This document shows positions 18,183 through 27,280 of a stretch of 64,000 nt of DNA, piece by piece. The DNA lies in contig NZ_AYMG01000027.1 of assembly GCF_000633455.1 (NCBI RefSeq), forward strand, positions 1 through 64,000, written 5' to 3'. Made by a program: the position numbers and the translations under genes. The notes below the pieces were generated by a model that was not told where the DNA came from, did no database searches, and worked only from the letters and a program-made list of their open reading frames with translations. Numbering within the stretch: position 1 is the first letter of the stretch; each line of letters opens with the position of its first letter. This DNA is from Pedobacter jeongneungensis. GTDB taxonomy: Bacteria > Bacteroidota > Bacteroidia > Sphingobacteriales > Sphingobacteriaceae.

Positions 18183-19493
18183 TTAATCTATCAGTTTTCT
18201 GCCGATACTGTTATAATAATAGCCAAGATCGATCATTTTTTGCAGATCGTATAAATTACGGCCATCGAAAACCACTTTATTTTTTAAGATGTTATCTATT
18301 TTTTCAAAATCAGGGTTACGGAAAACCGACCATTCTGTTGCAATCAACAGGGCATCAGCACCTTCTAAAGCTTCGTATTGGTTTTTGGCATAATTTACCT
18401 GATTACCGATTACATTTTTAACATTATCCATGGCTTCCGGATCGAATACGGTAACTGTAGCCCCGTTTTTAACCAGTGCATCAATAATGTACAAGGCCGG
18501 TGCTTCGCGGATATCATCGGTTTCTGGCTTAAAAGCCAAGCCCCAAAGGGCAAAATGTTTTCCTTTGATATCGCCTTTATAATATTTAAGCACTTTATCT
18601 ACAAGAATTGTTTTTTGTCTTTCGTTAACCTCCATCACCGATTTCAGAATCTGGAAATCGTAGGCATAATCATCAGATGATTTTACCAAAGCCTGAACAT
18701 CTTTCGGAAAACATGAACCACCGTAACCTACACCCGGGAAAAGGAAACGTTTACCGATACGTTCGTCAGATCCAATGCCTTTCCTTACCGCATCTACATC
18801 AGCACCTACCAGCTCGCAAAGGTTTGCGATTTCGTTCATAAAGGTAATTTTTGTAGCAAGAAAAGAGTTTGCAGCGTATTTGGTCAGTTCGGAAGAACGT
18901 TCATCCATAAAAAGGATCGGGTTTCCCTGACGTACATAAGGACCATAAAGCTCCGTCATCAGTTTTTTAGCCTTTTCGCTTTTGGTACCCAGTACCACGC
19001 GGTCGGGTTTCATAAAATCCTCCACCGCTACACCTTCTCTTAAAAACTCAGGGTTCGAAACCACATCAACCTCAATCGAAGTATTTTCGGCAAAAACAGC
19101 TTTTACCTTATCGGCAGTACCTACCGGAACAGTTGATTTGTTTACGATAACCTTATATTCGGTAATGATTTTTGAAATATCTTTTGCAGCACCTAAAATG
19201 TAAGAAAGATCGGCCGCACCATCACCGCCCGGAGGGGTTGGCAAAGCCATAAAAATAATCTGTGCTTCTTTTACGGCATCAGCAAGGTTTGTAGTGAAAG
19301 TTAACCGCTCCTGCTCAATATTTCTGTGGAATAAAAGGTCTAAACCAGGCTCGTAAATCGGCACTTCGCCATTCTGCATTTGCTTTACTTTGGCTTCGTT
19401 AATATCAACACATATTACATCATTTCCTGTTTCGGCTAAACAGGTTCCGGTAACTAAACCTACGTATCCGGTACCAATAACGGCTATCTTCAT
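18183..19493 (-). CDS. UDP-glucose 6-dehydrogenase
   Basis: This 436-residue protein has the NAD-binding GTGYVGLVTGTCLAETGNDV at the N-terminus. GVGYGGSCFPKDV near residue 260 carries the catalytic cysteine, and the C-terminal UDP-binding domain has LWGLAFKPETDDIREAPA. It oxidises UDP-glucose to UDP-glucuronate with two NAD+. It is the first gene of the operon Ugd-Uxs-GalE-hypothetical-phosphatase, with gaps of 1-2 bp between the first three genes. Confidence 0.93.
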   Translation of the reverse strand: MKIAVIGTGYVGLVTGTCLAETGNDVICVDINEAKVKQMQNGEVPIYEPGLDLLFHRNIEQERLTFTTNLADAVKEAQIIFMALPTPPGGDGAADLSYILGAAKDISKIITEYKVIVNKSTVPVGTADKVKAVFAENTSIEVDVVSNPEFLREGVAVEDFMKPDRVVLGTKSEKAKKLMTELYGPYVRQGNPILFMDERSSELTKYAANSFLATKITFMNEIANLCELVGADVDAVRKGIGSDERIGKRFLFPGVGYGGSCFPKDVQALVKSSDDYAYDFQILKSVMEVNERQKTILVDKVLKYYKGDIKGKHFALWGLAFKPETDDIREAPALYIIDALVKNGATVTVFDPEAMDNVKNVIGNQVNYAKNQYEALEGADALLIATEWSVFRNPDFEKIDNILKNKVVFDGRNLYDLQKMIDLGYYYNSIGRKLID

Positions 19494-19630
19494 TCTGTTT
19501 TATTTTATTTTTAGCTGCTATGGAGCGATCATTGAAGCCTATTTATCCGGTTGAATACTAAGCAAAATGCAGATGGATCCATATATTTTTAAGCTTTTTA
19601 AATATATTCGTTTTATCTTGGCACGAAGAT

Positions 19631-20863
19631 ATGAAATTACTTTACATCATCGGAATCTGGACCTACACTTTACTCATCAGGATATTTTCATTATTTAATC
19701 CTAAGGCTAAACTGTTTATAAATGGGCGTAAGAATATCTACACATTAATTGCCCAGAAAATTAACCCGGAGGAAAAACATATATGGTTTCATTTTGCATC
19801 GCTAGGCGAGTTTGAACAGGGCCGACCGGTTTTAGAAAAATTAAAAGCACTTTTTCCTGCCAAGAAAATAGTGGTCACCTTTTTTTCACCTTCGGGATAT
19901 GAAATCAGAAAAAATTATGCGCTGGCTGATGTATTTTATCTCCCAATTGATACTGCTGGCAATGCCAAGCGCTTTATCGCAAGCATTAATCCGGAAATGG
20001 CCATTTTTACCAAATATGAATTTTGGCATTTTTATTTTAAGGAACTAAAAGAACTCGAAATTCCTTTATATGTAATTTCTGGGATTTTTAGAGGAAGCCA
20101 GGCGTTTTTTAAATGGTATGGTGGTTTTTACCGCAATATTTTAAAATCGGTTACCTATTTCTTTGTGCAAAATGAAGAAAGCCAAAACCTTTTAAAATCA
20201 ATTGGTTTAAATAATGTGACCATTAATGGCGATACGCGTTTCGATCGTGTTTACGAAAATGCCCAATCGCCCAAACAGCTTCCCCTTATCGAAAGCTTTA
20301 TTGGCAGTTCGCCTACTTTAGTTTGCGGAAGTACCTGGCCGGAAGATGAAAAAATATTATCGAACCTGCCAGAAAAATACCCCAACTGGAAGTTTATTAT
20401 CGCTCCGCATGAGATCCATGAAAGCCATATCGAAAGTATTGAGAAACAGTTTTCAACTAACAGTTTACGGTTTTCAGTTTTAAGTGCTTCCAATCAAGCG
20501 CTAAACGCGGAACACCAAACGCTCATTATCGATAACATCGGCATGCTCTCTTCCCTCTATCAATATGGAAATGTGGCTTATATTGGTGGTGGTTTTGGAA
20601 CAGGTATTCATAATACTTTAGAAGCCGCAGCATTTGGATTACCCGTAATTTTTGGGCCTAAATATGATAAATTTCAGGAAGCGAAAGATTTAATAACGAT
20701 TGGTGCGGCAAAAAGTATCAGCTCAACAGCAGAATTAATCAATGCTTTTGATAGTTTCGCTGAAAATAAAAATGCGGCAGAACTGGCCAGAAAATACGTA
20801 GCGGATAAAAAAGGAGCAACAGATCAGATTATTTCGATGATTACGAAATCAGATCGGCCTTAG
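19631..20863 (+). CDS. waaA: 3-deoxy-D-manno-octulosonic acid (Kdo) transferase
   Basis: This 410-residue GT30 enzyme has an N-terminal membrane anchor (about 1-20). WFHFASLGEFEQGRPVLEKL near 57 contains the catalytic Glu. VVTFFSPSGYEIRKNYALAD and the C-terminal YIGGGFGTGIHNTLEAAAFG contribute to CMP-Kdo binding. It attaches Kdo to the lipid A precursor on the cytoplasmic face of the inner membrane. It overlaps the convergent gluconokinase gene by 23 bp. Confidence 0.9.
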   Translation: MKLLYIIGIWTYTLLIRIFSLFNPKAKLFINGRKNIYTLIAQKINPEEKHIWFHFASLGEFEQGRPVLEKLKALFPAKKIVVTFFSPSGYEIRKNYALADVFYLPIDTAGNAKRFIASINPEMAIFTKYEFWHFYFKELKELEIPLYVISGIFRGSQAFFKWYGGFYRNILKSVTYFFVQNEESQNLLKSIGLNNVTINGDTRFDRVYENAQSPKQLPLIESFIGSSPTLVCGSTWPEDEKILSNLPEKYPNWKFIIAPHEIHESHIESIEKQFSTNSLRFSVLSASNQALNAEHQTLIIDNIGMLSSLYQYGNVAYIGGGFGTGIHNTLEAAAFGLPVIFGPKYDKFQEAKDLITIGAAKSISSTAELINAFDSFAENKNAAELARKYVADKKGATDQIISMITKSDRP

Positions 20864-21347
20864 CAATTTCTTCAACAATTTCGGGGATACTTTGATCGAT
20901 GGAAACTGTAAACACATCCGGCTCGTCAGCATTTGGTTCTTCCAATGTTTCAAACTGGCTTTTCAACAAACTGGATGGCATGTACTGGTGCGAACGTTTG
21001 GTAATCCGATCATGAATTAAATCGAAACTTCCCTTTAAATAAATAAAGCGGATAGATTCATTATCAGTTCTTAACAGATCGCGATATGATTTTTTTAGTG
21101 CTGAGCAGGCAATAATACAGGTTGTGCCATGTGCGGCATGCTCGCGACCTACTTTAGCAATCAACTGAAGCCAATCCAATCGGTCGGCATCTGTTAATGG
21201 GATTCCGGCAGCCATTTTATCAACATTCCGTTGCGAATGCAGATTGTCACCATCTATAAATTCGGCATTGAGTTTCGGCGCCAAAGCCCTTCCGATAACC
21301 GTTTTACCACTTCCAGAAACCCCCATTAAAATGATAAAATTCGCCAT
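20841..21347 (-). CDS. Gluconokinase, GntK type
   Basis: This 168-residue P-loop kinase has GVSGSGKTVIGRALA (Walker A) near residue 8 and FIDGDNLHSQRNVDKMAAGI with the gluconate-binding Asp-Gly-Asp. CSALKKSYRDLLR and HQYMPSSLLKSQFETLEEP are GntK hallmarks. It phosphorylates gluconate to 6-phosphogluconate. The gene may be read with hemH, which ends 14 bp upstream. Confidence 0.88.
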   Translation of the reverse strand: MANFIILMGVSGSGKTVIGRALAPKLNAEFIDGDNLHSQRNVDKMAAGIPLTDADRLDWLQLIAKVGREHAAHGTTCIIACSALKKSYRDLLRTDNESIRFIYLKGSFDLIHDRITKRSHQYMPSSLLKSQFETLEEPNADEPDVFTVSIDQSIPEIVEEIAKADLIS

Positions 21348-21361
21348 CTCTAAAGCTAAAA

Positions 21362-22372
21362 CTATTTAACCATTCCGGCAAGTGCCTCAATAAATACCGG
21401 ACTATCATTCAAACTTTCTACCAGCTGAACATGTTCACCACCTAAAGCTTTAAACTCTTCATGGTATTCTACCGTGATTTCGTAAAGGGTTTCTAAACAA
21501 TCGGCAACAAAAGCTGGACTAAATACCAACAAACGTTTTTTACCTTCTGCAGCTAACTTCTTCAACACGTCAGTTGTGTAAGGCTGTACCCATGGCTCTT
21601 TACCTAAGCGTGATTGAAAACAAACGGTATATTGATCTCTTGAGAGGTTTAATTCTTTGGCGATTAACCTGGCGGTATCATGTCCTTGAGCAGAATAACA
21701 GAATTTATTGGTATCGTTTAAGGTCTGGCAGCAATCTGCACTTTTTAAACAATAGCTTCCTGTATGATCGCACTTTAATAACTGACGCTCTGGCAAACCG
21801 TGGAAACTAAACAACACGTGATCGTAGCTTGCCACATCATGCTTTCTGGCATTTTCTGCAAAAACCTTAATCATCAGTTCGTTATCATGAAATGAATTTA
21901 CAAACGATATTGGCGGAACAGTTTGCCATTTGCTCACCAATTCCATTACCAATTGCATTACCGAACCGGTACTTGCCGAAGCATATTGGGGGAACATCGG
22001 GATGACCTGAATGCTTTCTACCAAACCTGCTTTTAAATTGGCAAGGGCCGATGCGATAGAAGGACTTTGATAACGCATAGCCAGTTCTACATGGTAATCA
22101 TCGCCCAGCCTTTCCTGTAACATTTTAGCCTGTAACCTGCTGTAGAACAACAATGGTGAACCATTTTCGTTCCAGATTTCTTTGTATAGTTTTGCAGTTT
22201 TTGGGCTACGGAAAGGTACAATAATTCCTTTTACCAATAACGTTCTGTTTAACTTTGGAATATCGATTACCCTTTCGTCCATTAAAAATTGATCTAAGTA
22301 TTTTTTAACGTCTGCCGTTGCCGGACTATCAGGTGTTCCTAAGTTTACCAGTAAAATTCCCTTTTTGCTCAT
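21362..22372 (-). CDS. hemH: Ferrochelatase HemH
   Basis: This 336-residue protein begins GILLVNLGTPDSP, typical of ferrochelatase, and has LFSFHGLPERQL with the catalytic His near residue 193. Four cysteines follow within CDHTGSYCLKSADCC. It inserts Fe2+ into protoporphyrin IX, the last step of heme synthesis. Upstream is a gap of about 370 bp with an inverted repeat, then the crtW-like gene. Confidence 0.93.
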   Translation of the reverse strand: MSKKGILLVNLGTPDSPATADVKKYLDQFLMDERVIDIPKLNRTLLVKGIIVPFRSPKTAKLYKEIWNENGSPLLFYSRLQAKMLQERLGDDYHVELAMRYQSPSIASALANLKAGLVESIQVIPMFPQYASASTGSVMQLVMELVSKWQTVPPISFVNSFHDNELMIKVFAENARKHDVASYDHVLFSFHGLPERQLLKCDHTGSYCLKSADCCQTLNDTNKFCYSAQGHDTARLIAKELNLSRDQYTVCFQSRLGKEPWVQPYTTDVLKKLAAEGKKRLLVFSPAFVADCLETLYEITVEYHEEFKALGGEHVQLVESLNDSPVFIEALAGMVK

Positions 22373-22746
22373 TTATACAAGAATATGTTTCGTGGCGCAA
22401 ATATCGCCTTTTTATTGTTTTTTACCTATGCTAAAAATGTGATGGTCGACATTTTTTGGTCAAAAAAAATAGTATTTGCTGCTAGATTATTAGAAAAGCA
22501 AATGCAGTAAGTCTATTTATTGCAGTCCTGCCTTCCCTACAATCTTTTTGTTAGCGGTAATGCATTTTTAAACGGCGGTGGCACAAAAAGGATTTTCGTA
22601 CAGTCAGGTTTATGAATGTGGTTTCGCTCTACTGTGGTGTCAGATTTACCATCTGACAATTAGAATAAGTGGAGTAAAAATTCATTTGGGAATCAGAAAA
22701 GATTTGATTTTGTGTCAGATGGTAACATCTGACACCACGACCAATA
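22373..22746. repeat. Intergenic region with a MITE-like inverted repeat (22634-22738)
   Basis: The region upstream of hemH holds a near-perfect inverted repeat. The left arm is gtggtgtcagatttaccatc...tgaca (22634-22658) and the right arm runs 22713-22738, differing by one inserted base. Each arm is itself partly palindromic, with tgtcagat/atctgaca words. The total length is about 105 bp with a 54-bp core that has no gene. It could be a small non-autonomous element. The rest of the gap shows nothing else. Confidence 0.55.
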
Positions 22747-23421
22747 CTAGCCCTTCGTTTTATACAGCTGCCACCACGGCATGCCCGGCTTTTGATGATG
22801 TTCCAAATGATAACCAAAAAAATAACAGCTAATAAAAGCTAAAAAATGATTTTTCTGTAAAGTAGCAGAATGGTACTCGTTATCGTGTTCACCTTTGTGT
22901 GGCAGGTAAGTGCCAAAATAAAACAGTTGAAAAGTGCTTAATAGTGAAGGAAGTACCCAAAACAACAACAGATTTCTTTCATCTACCCAGATTTTTAACA
23001 CATTATAAGCCACCGCCATAATAACCAGTTGGATGATGGTAACATAATTTAGCATAAAACGGAAATACCATTTCCAAAAACGATGTGGTGCAAAATCAGG
23101 GTCTTTTTCGGTATGTACGTGCCTGTGGTGCTGATGATGTTTAGCATATAAACGATTAAAGAAGAAACCAGCATAGAGAAAAACGGATAAATAACCGATA
23201 AAATTATTGACTTTTTTATTGGATGAGATTGTACCGTGCATGGCATCGTGCGCAGTGATGAATAAACCTGTATATAAATGCATCTGAATGAGAATCATCA
23301 GATAAACCAAAGGATTACTCCAGTTAAAATGCCAGTTTAACAATAAAAAAAGGGAAGTAAACCAGCAAGCCATTACGGTTAACGCAACGAGGATTCCAGC
23401 ATTTGAGTTTACAGTTTTCAA
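22747..23421 (-). CDS. Fatty-acid-desaturase-fold protein, beta-carotene ketolase (CrtW)-like
   Basis: This 224-residue integral membrane protein has the histidine clusters of the di-iron desaturase/ketolase fold: AHDAMHG near 60, KHHQHHRHVHTEKDPDF near 95, and GYHLEHHQKPGMPWWQL near the C-terminus. The short length and the last motif fit CrtW ketolases better than acyl desaturases. It would add keto groups to a carotenoid ring. CruF, IspH and a glycosyltransferase follow in the same direction, which supports the carotenoid role. Confidence 0.75.
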   Translation of the reverse strand: MKTVNSNAGILVALTVMACWFTSLFLLLNWHFNWSNPLVYLMILIQMHLYTGLFITAHDAMHGTISSNKKVNNFIGYLSVFLYAGFFFNRLYAKHHQHHRHVHTEKDPDFAPHRFWKWYFRFMLNYVTIIQLVIMAVAYNVLKIWVDERNLLLFWVLPSLLSTFQLFYFGTYLPHKGEHDNEYHSATLQKNHFLAFISCYFFGYHLEHHQKPGMPWWQLYKTKG

Positions 23422-23497
23422 TTTACAATTAACAGTTAAAGAATGTATCTTGATTAAACACTAAAAGAAGAAAAAGGTTAAAAAAACCTGATCAATA

Positions 23498-24349
23498 CTA
23501 ATACTGCTCTAAAGCTGCCTTTACTTTCTCCATCAACCACATTGGTGTAGAAGTGGCCCCACAAATACCAACTTTATCATTTTGGTTAAACCAGGTTTGG
23601 TTTAACTCCTCTACGTTAGAAACAAAGTAAGAGTTATCGTTATGCTTTTTACAAACATCATAAAGCACTTTTCCATTAGATGATTTTTTGCCCGAAACAA
23701 AAACGATTTTATCATAATGCCCTACAAAATCTTCTAGTTCTTCGTAACGGTTAGATACTTGCCTGCAGATCGTATCATTCGCTTTCACTTCGTAACCACG
23801 GCTCAATAATTCATCTTTAATGTGGTAGAATTTATCGGTGCTTTTGGTAGTTTGACTGTATAATGTAAATTTAGCAGGAAGCTCAACGTTATCCAACTCA
23901 GCTAAATCCTGAAAAACGATTGCCTTGCCATCTGTTTGCCCCTGGAGACCAATAACTTCAGCATGACCATGTTTCCCAAAGATAAGCACCTGCTCATCAT
24001 CATCATGGGAGTTTTTAATCCTGTTCTGCAATTTTAACACCACCGGACAAGAAGCGTCAATCAAAGTAAGGTTATTCTCTAAAGCCAATTGATAAGTTGA
24101 AGGAGCCTCGCCATGCGCCCTGATCAAAACCTTTTCATCTCTTAGGTTTTTTAAAACTTCGTGATCGATGATTTTTAATCCGCGGTTGGTTAAACGTTCT
24201 ACTTCTTCATCATTATGAACAATATCGCCAAGGCAATATAAATAACCTTCGTTATCCAAAATATCTTCGGCCATTTCTATGGCATACACTACGCCAAAGC
24301 AGAAGCCTGATGATTTATCGATGTTAACCTGTAAGTTTAAATTGCTCAT
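23498..24349 (-). CDS. ispH: 4-hydroxy-3-methylbut-2-enyl diphosphate reductase
   Basis: This 283-residue protein has the three conserved cysteines for the [4Fe-4S] cluster: SGFCFGVVYA (near 17), DASCPVVLKLQNR (near 100) and NDTICRQVSNR (near 195). GKHGHAEVIGLQGQTDG and TQTTKSTDKF are IspH hallmarks. It makes IPP and DMAPP in the MEP pathway, the precursors for the adjacent carotenoid genes. It lies 17 bp after the toxin stop on the same strand. Confidence 0.93.
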   Translation of the reverse strand: MSNLNLQVNIDKSSGFCFGVVYAIEMAEDILDNEGYLYCLGDIVHNDEEVERLTNRGLKIIDHEVLKNLRDEKVLIRAHGEAPSTYQLALENNLTLIDASCPVVLKLQNRIKNSHDDDEQVLIFGKHGHAEVIGLQGQTDGKAIVFQDLAELDNVELPAKFTLYSQTTKSTDKFYHIKDELLSRGYEVKANDTICRQVSNRYEELEDFVGHYDKIVFVSGKKSSNGKVLYDVCKKHNDNSYFVSNVEELNQTWFNQNDKVGICGATSTPMWLMEKVKAALEQY

Positions 24350-24365
24350 TTGTTTTTAGGATTAG

Positions 24366-24662
24366 TTATTTATCGCCATAATGTCCCTTTGCAGAAATTA
24401 CAAATACTGTAATAATCTCTTCATCGATCCTATAGACTAACCTATCTTTTTTATTTATTTGCCTCGACCAATAGCCGGAAAAATCAAATTTTAATTTTTC
24501 AGGCTTACCTACGCCTGATTCCGGATGGATACTTAATTCTATAAAAATTTGCTGGAGTTTCTTTATGAAAGCCTGATCTCCAGATTTAAGGATAGCAGCT
24601 AATTGTTTTTTAGCCTGATCAGTAATATCTACAAAATATTTTCCCTTATATTCTGAACATCC
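24366..24662 (-). CDS. YoeB/Txe-family mRNA interferase toxin, start codon unclear
   Basis: The open frame to the in-frame stop upstream gives KYFVDITDQAKKQLAAILKS, then IHPESGVGKPEKLKFDFSGY and WSRQINKKDRLVYRIDEE, ending in SAKGHYGDK. Family hallmarks are the HPxxGxGKPE word, GYWSRxIN, RLVY and the C-terminal GHY. Homologues degrade mRNA at the ribosome. No ATG, GTG or TTG lies between the upstream stop (24663-24665) and the conserved KYF (about 24641), so the start may be non-canonical, coupled to the overlapping antitoxin end (stop at 24629-24631), or mutated. The coordinates give the whole open frame. Confidence 0.65.
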   Translation of the reverse strand, partial: GCSEYKGKYFVDITDQAKKQLAAILKSGDQAFIKKLQQIFIELSIHPESGVGKPEKLKFDFSGYWSRQINKKDRLVYRIDEEIITVFVISAKGHYGDK

Positions 24663-24835
24663 TTAATCCTGGTTAGGCGTCCATTTTTTATATCTTCTTC
24701 ACCTTTAGCTATTTCTTCTATAAATGCCCGACTATAACTTTTTTCTTTTTTAAAAGTTACATTCAACGCTTGTAACACGGCCTCAACTGCCAAAAGTTGT
24801 TTTTTAGTTTTAGGCTGTACGATTAGTGTTTCCAT
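24629..24835 (-). CDS. Antitoxin-like protein of the YoeB-type pair
   Basis: This 68-residue protein (METLIVQPKTKKQLLAVEAV) resembles the short DUF2683-type antitoxins that precede Txe toxins in Bacteroidota. The N-terminus is strand-helix and the C-terminus (EEIAKGEEDIKNGRLTRIKD) would fold on the toxin. Its 3' end overlaps the toxin frame by about 30 bases. The pair lies between cruF and ispH, inside an otherwise carotenoid/isoprenoid gene run. Confidence 0.65.
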   Translation of the reverse strand: METLIVQPKTKKQLLAVEAVLQALNVTFKKEKSYSRAFIEEIAKGEEDIKNGRLTRIKDVQNIRENIL

Positions 24836-24867
24836 GTTATAAAGTTAAATAAAATAACACCACAAAA

Positions 24868-25542
24868 TTAAGCAAAAATATTTGTTCCGGTTGTCATGTA
24901 TAAGACAACAAAAAAGATTAACTGCGATGCAAACATGGCTGTACCAATATATTTCTGTTGTTTAAGGTCTAAAGCATAGTAAAACTTTAATAGTATTACT
25001 GAAACAATAAACCAGGCAACATAATTTTGAACGGGAATTTCATGCCAGTCCCAATGCCAGTAATCAAATTTCATGGCTACAGGCTCTAAAAAGAAATCGA
25101 AACCAACGAGAACAAAAGCACCAATAAGTGACGCTAAAATGCTGTTTCTGATTTTCATACTTTTGAGCATCTGTCCCACACTAAAAATCAGGATTACCCA
25201 GTTTACGCCCATAAGTAATGGAACCGCAGCAATTTTATATCCTAAAGTATTGCCATAATAATAACTGCCAAATATTTTACCAGTGCTCACCCCCAATACT
25301 TCTACCAAAAAACCGCAAAGAAAAACGCCGCATACAAATAACAACAACCGTTTAACATCTGCATTATAAGCGAAAACAATGATGGCAAACATCAATAACA
25401 AATGAAAAGGAACCAGCTTGATAAAGTAAGGCTGTGCGGCAGGAATTAAAAACCCAAGCAAGCCAACCAAATGAAAAACGATGATAACTGCAACCGCAAT
25501 CTTTTTAACCTTTAAATCGTTTTGATCGTTCTGCCCTTCCAT
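24868..25542 (-). CDS. CruF-family carotenoid 1,2-hydratase-like membrane protein
   Basis: This 224-residue protein has six to seven membrane helices. VEVLGVSTGKIFGSYYYGNT, AAVPLLMGVNWVILIF, FFLEPVAMKFDYWHW and VQNYVAWF are the pattern of the CruF (former DUF422) family, which hydrates the psi-end of gamma-carotene or lycopene in the myxol/flexixanthin branch. Its 5' end overlaps the 3' end of the glycosyltransferase by 31 bp, so the two are translationally linked. Confidence 0.8.
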   Translation of the reverse strand: MEGQNDQNDLKVKKIAVAVIIVFHLVGLLGFLIPAAQPYFIKLVPFHLLLMFAIIVFAYNADVKRLLLFVCGVFLCGFLVEVLGVSTGKIFGSYYYGNTLGYKIAAVPLLMGVNWVILIFSVGQMLKSMKIRNSILASLIGAFVLVGFDFFLEPVAMKFDYWHWDWHEIPVQNYVAWFIVSVILLKFYYALDLKQQKYIGTAMFASQLIFFVVLYMTTGTNIFA

Positions 25543-26609
25543 GTGCCTGTTTTAAAAATATGCTTTGTTATAGAGATGATTGAAATAATTAAGAAGAACA
25601 ACATCTGAAATGGATGTAAGATCAGATTTATCAAAACATTTTGCCCCGATAAATAAGAGATCATGATTCTGCTTAACACTATTAAAGTTAATGGTAATAC
25701 AAGTAAAGCAATGTTAAAGTTTAAGATTAAAATTACCGGCCCTATGGTTACCAAAAGCTGGTAAAGTAATAATATTATGATGTTATTACCAAAACCTGCA
25801 AGTAAATTTTTACTAAAGCCATTTAAGCTTTCGCCTAAGTTTTTATACATCCTGCAATAGATCAGGCCGTTGGCCAAAAGCGCTTCAGCATTTAATTTTT
25901 CCTGTTTTACCAGTTTCATAATTTCCACATCTTCCACAACCTGGCGTTTAACCTTTTCGTGCCACTGGTTTTCTCGGTATTGATTGGCATTAAAAAACAT
26001 ACACTGTCCGCTAGCTGCAGCAAATGCCGGATTTTTTGAAAGTTTTACCAAACGTAAAGGCAGTAAATTTAAAAGGATAAAATGCATCAAAGGCACCGTT
26101 AACCGTTCACCTATCGATTTCATTATTTGATTAGTAAAAACACTCAATAGCGCGAGGTTTCCAGTTTCCATCCTCGCAATTAAACTGTTGATCAATCCCC
26201 TTTTTATGGATTCATCAGCATCTATAACCAATAGGTATTTGCCTGAAGCCAATTCGCTGAGCTGATAGCAGGCATAGTTTTTACCCAGCCAGTTTGGCGG
26301 AAGTTCTTTTCCATTTACCACTTTAAACTGCGGGTTAGCAATGCAAAAATTTTCAACTATCGCAAAAGTATTATCGGTACTGCTATCGTTTAAAACAATA
26401 ACTTCATAGTTGGTGTAATCCTGATTTTTGATGGATACGAGCAGTTCCAGAATGTTATCAGCTTCATTTCTGGCGGGAATTAAAATGGAAACTTTATCAT
26501 GGTAATGTTTAATCACCCGCGGCAATTTCGGATTGGAAAGGAAATTAAAAACAGTAACCGAAAACCGAATGACCAGGAAAATTAAAACTGCATAAATAAA
26601 AATTGTCAT
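25512..26609 (-). CDS. Family 2 glycosyltransferase, CruG-like
   Basis: This 365-residue membrane GT2 has an N-terminal helix, then SILIPARNEADNILELL and VIVLNDSSTDNT, followed by ADESI (an aspartate metal-binding motif) and C-terminal membrane helices. KQVVEDVEIMKLVK resembles the ED motif of GT2 enzymes. In this position, next to CruF, the best guess is carotenoid glycosylation as in CruG; the acceptor is inferred. The acyltransferase start overlaps it by four bases. Confidence 0.7.
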   Translation of the reverse strand: MTIFIYAVLIFLVIRFSVTVFNFLSNPKLPRVIKHYHDKVSILIPARNEADNILELLVSIKNQDYTNYEVIVLNDSSTDNTFAIVENFCIANPQFKVVNGKELPPNWLGKNYACYQLSELASGKYLLVIDADESIKRGLINSLIARMETGNLALLSVFTNQIMKSIGERLTVPLMHFILLNLLPLRLVKLSKNPAFAAASGQCMFFNANQYRENQWHEKVKRQVVEDVEIMKLVKQEKLNAEALLANGLIYCRMYKNLGESLNGFSKNLLAGFGNNIIILLLYQLLVTIGPVILILNFNIALLVLPLTLIVLSRIMISYLSGQNVLINLILHPFQMLFFLIISIISITKHIFKTGTWKGRTIKTI

Positions 26610-27229
26610 TCGATAATCTGATTTTGTTTAATAAGCGATTGATCGTAATGTTTATTATAGGCACTTTTTAACAATTGCAGACTTATATATTCTTCATTCT
26701 CCCAATGCTGCAGATAAGTATAGGCAGATGGCTTTCTTTTTGCAAAAAAATCAATAAAAGTAGCCGCAAAGATGATGTTAATCTTTTTCTGACTGGCATT
26801 GATCATTTGCATTACCCCTTTTTCGAAACTGATATTTTTTAAATGGTTTGAATACAATTTTCCCTGAGGAAATACCAGTACAAGATTTGAAGGATCATTT
26901 AATAATTTACCAGCATAATCTAAAGTGGAAAGCACATCTTTTCCCTTATTTTCAGCAGCAAAAGCACCTAGATATTTCAGAAAACCCACTTTATTATAAT
27001 TCTCGGCGTTTACTAAAACATGAAACTGTTTTTTAAATACTTTTTTATTGATATAAAATAGAAAAAAGCCATCCCACCAGCTGAAATGATTGGCTAAAAC
27101 CAATACAGAAGCATCTGATTTTACCTTCATTTGATCATAATTGAACGCAGCAAAATCTTTTTTGATGATAAATTGGATGTACCAGGAGAAAAAGTTAAAA
27201 ATCAGGTTATTTTTTCTGGGATGGTACAT
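26606..27229 (-). CDS. Lysophospholipid-acyltransferase-family protein
   Basis: The start is placed at ATG 27229 (MYHPRKNNLIFNFFSWYIQF). A longer frame reaches 27394 but runs through the palindromic repeat at 27281-27405, so it is unlikely. The HX4D motif NHFSWWDGFF and the later VFPQGKLYSN are the active-site and substrate blocks of PlsC-type acyltransferases. In this cluster it may acylate the glycosylated carotenoid (as CruH is proposed to), though a phospholipid role cannot be excluded. It is the first gene of the carotenoid run. Confidence 0.7.
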   Translation of the reverse strand: MYHPRKNNLIFNFFSWYIQFIIKKDFAAFNYDQMKVKSDASVLVLANHFSWWDGFFLFYINKKVFKKQFHVLVNAENYNKVGFLKYLGAFAAENKGKDVLSTLDYAGKLLNDPSNLVLVFPQGKLYSNHLKNISFEKGVMQMINASQKKINIIFAATFIDFFAKRKPSAYTYLQHWENEEYISLQLLKSAYNKHYDQSLIKQNQIIE

Positions 27230-27280
27230 GTGGGGAAATTGCAAAAAATTGAGGTGAATTGCAAATTTTGCTGTAGTATA

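Noticed and set aside
22578..22832. Plus-strand open frame across the hemH-crtW gap
   Set aside because: It runs through the inverted repeat and into the crtW-like gene in antisense.
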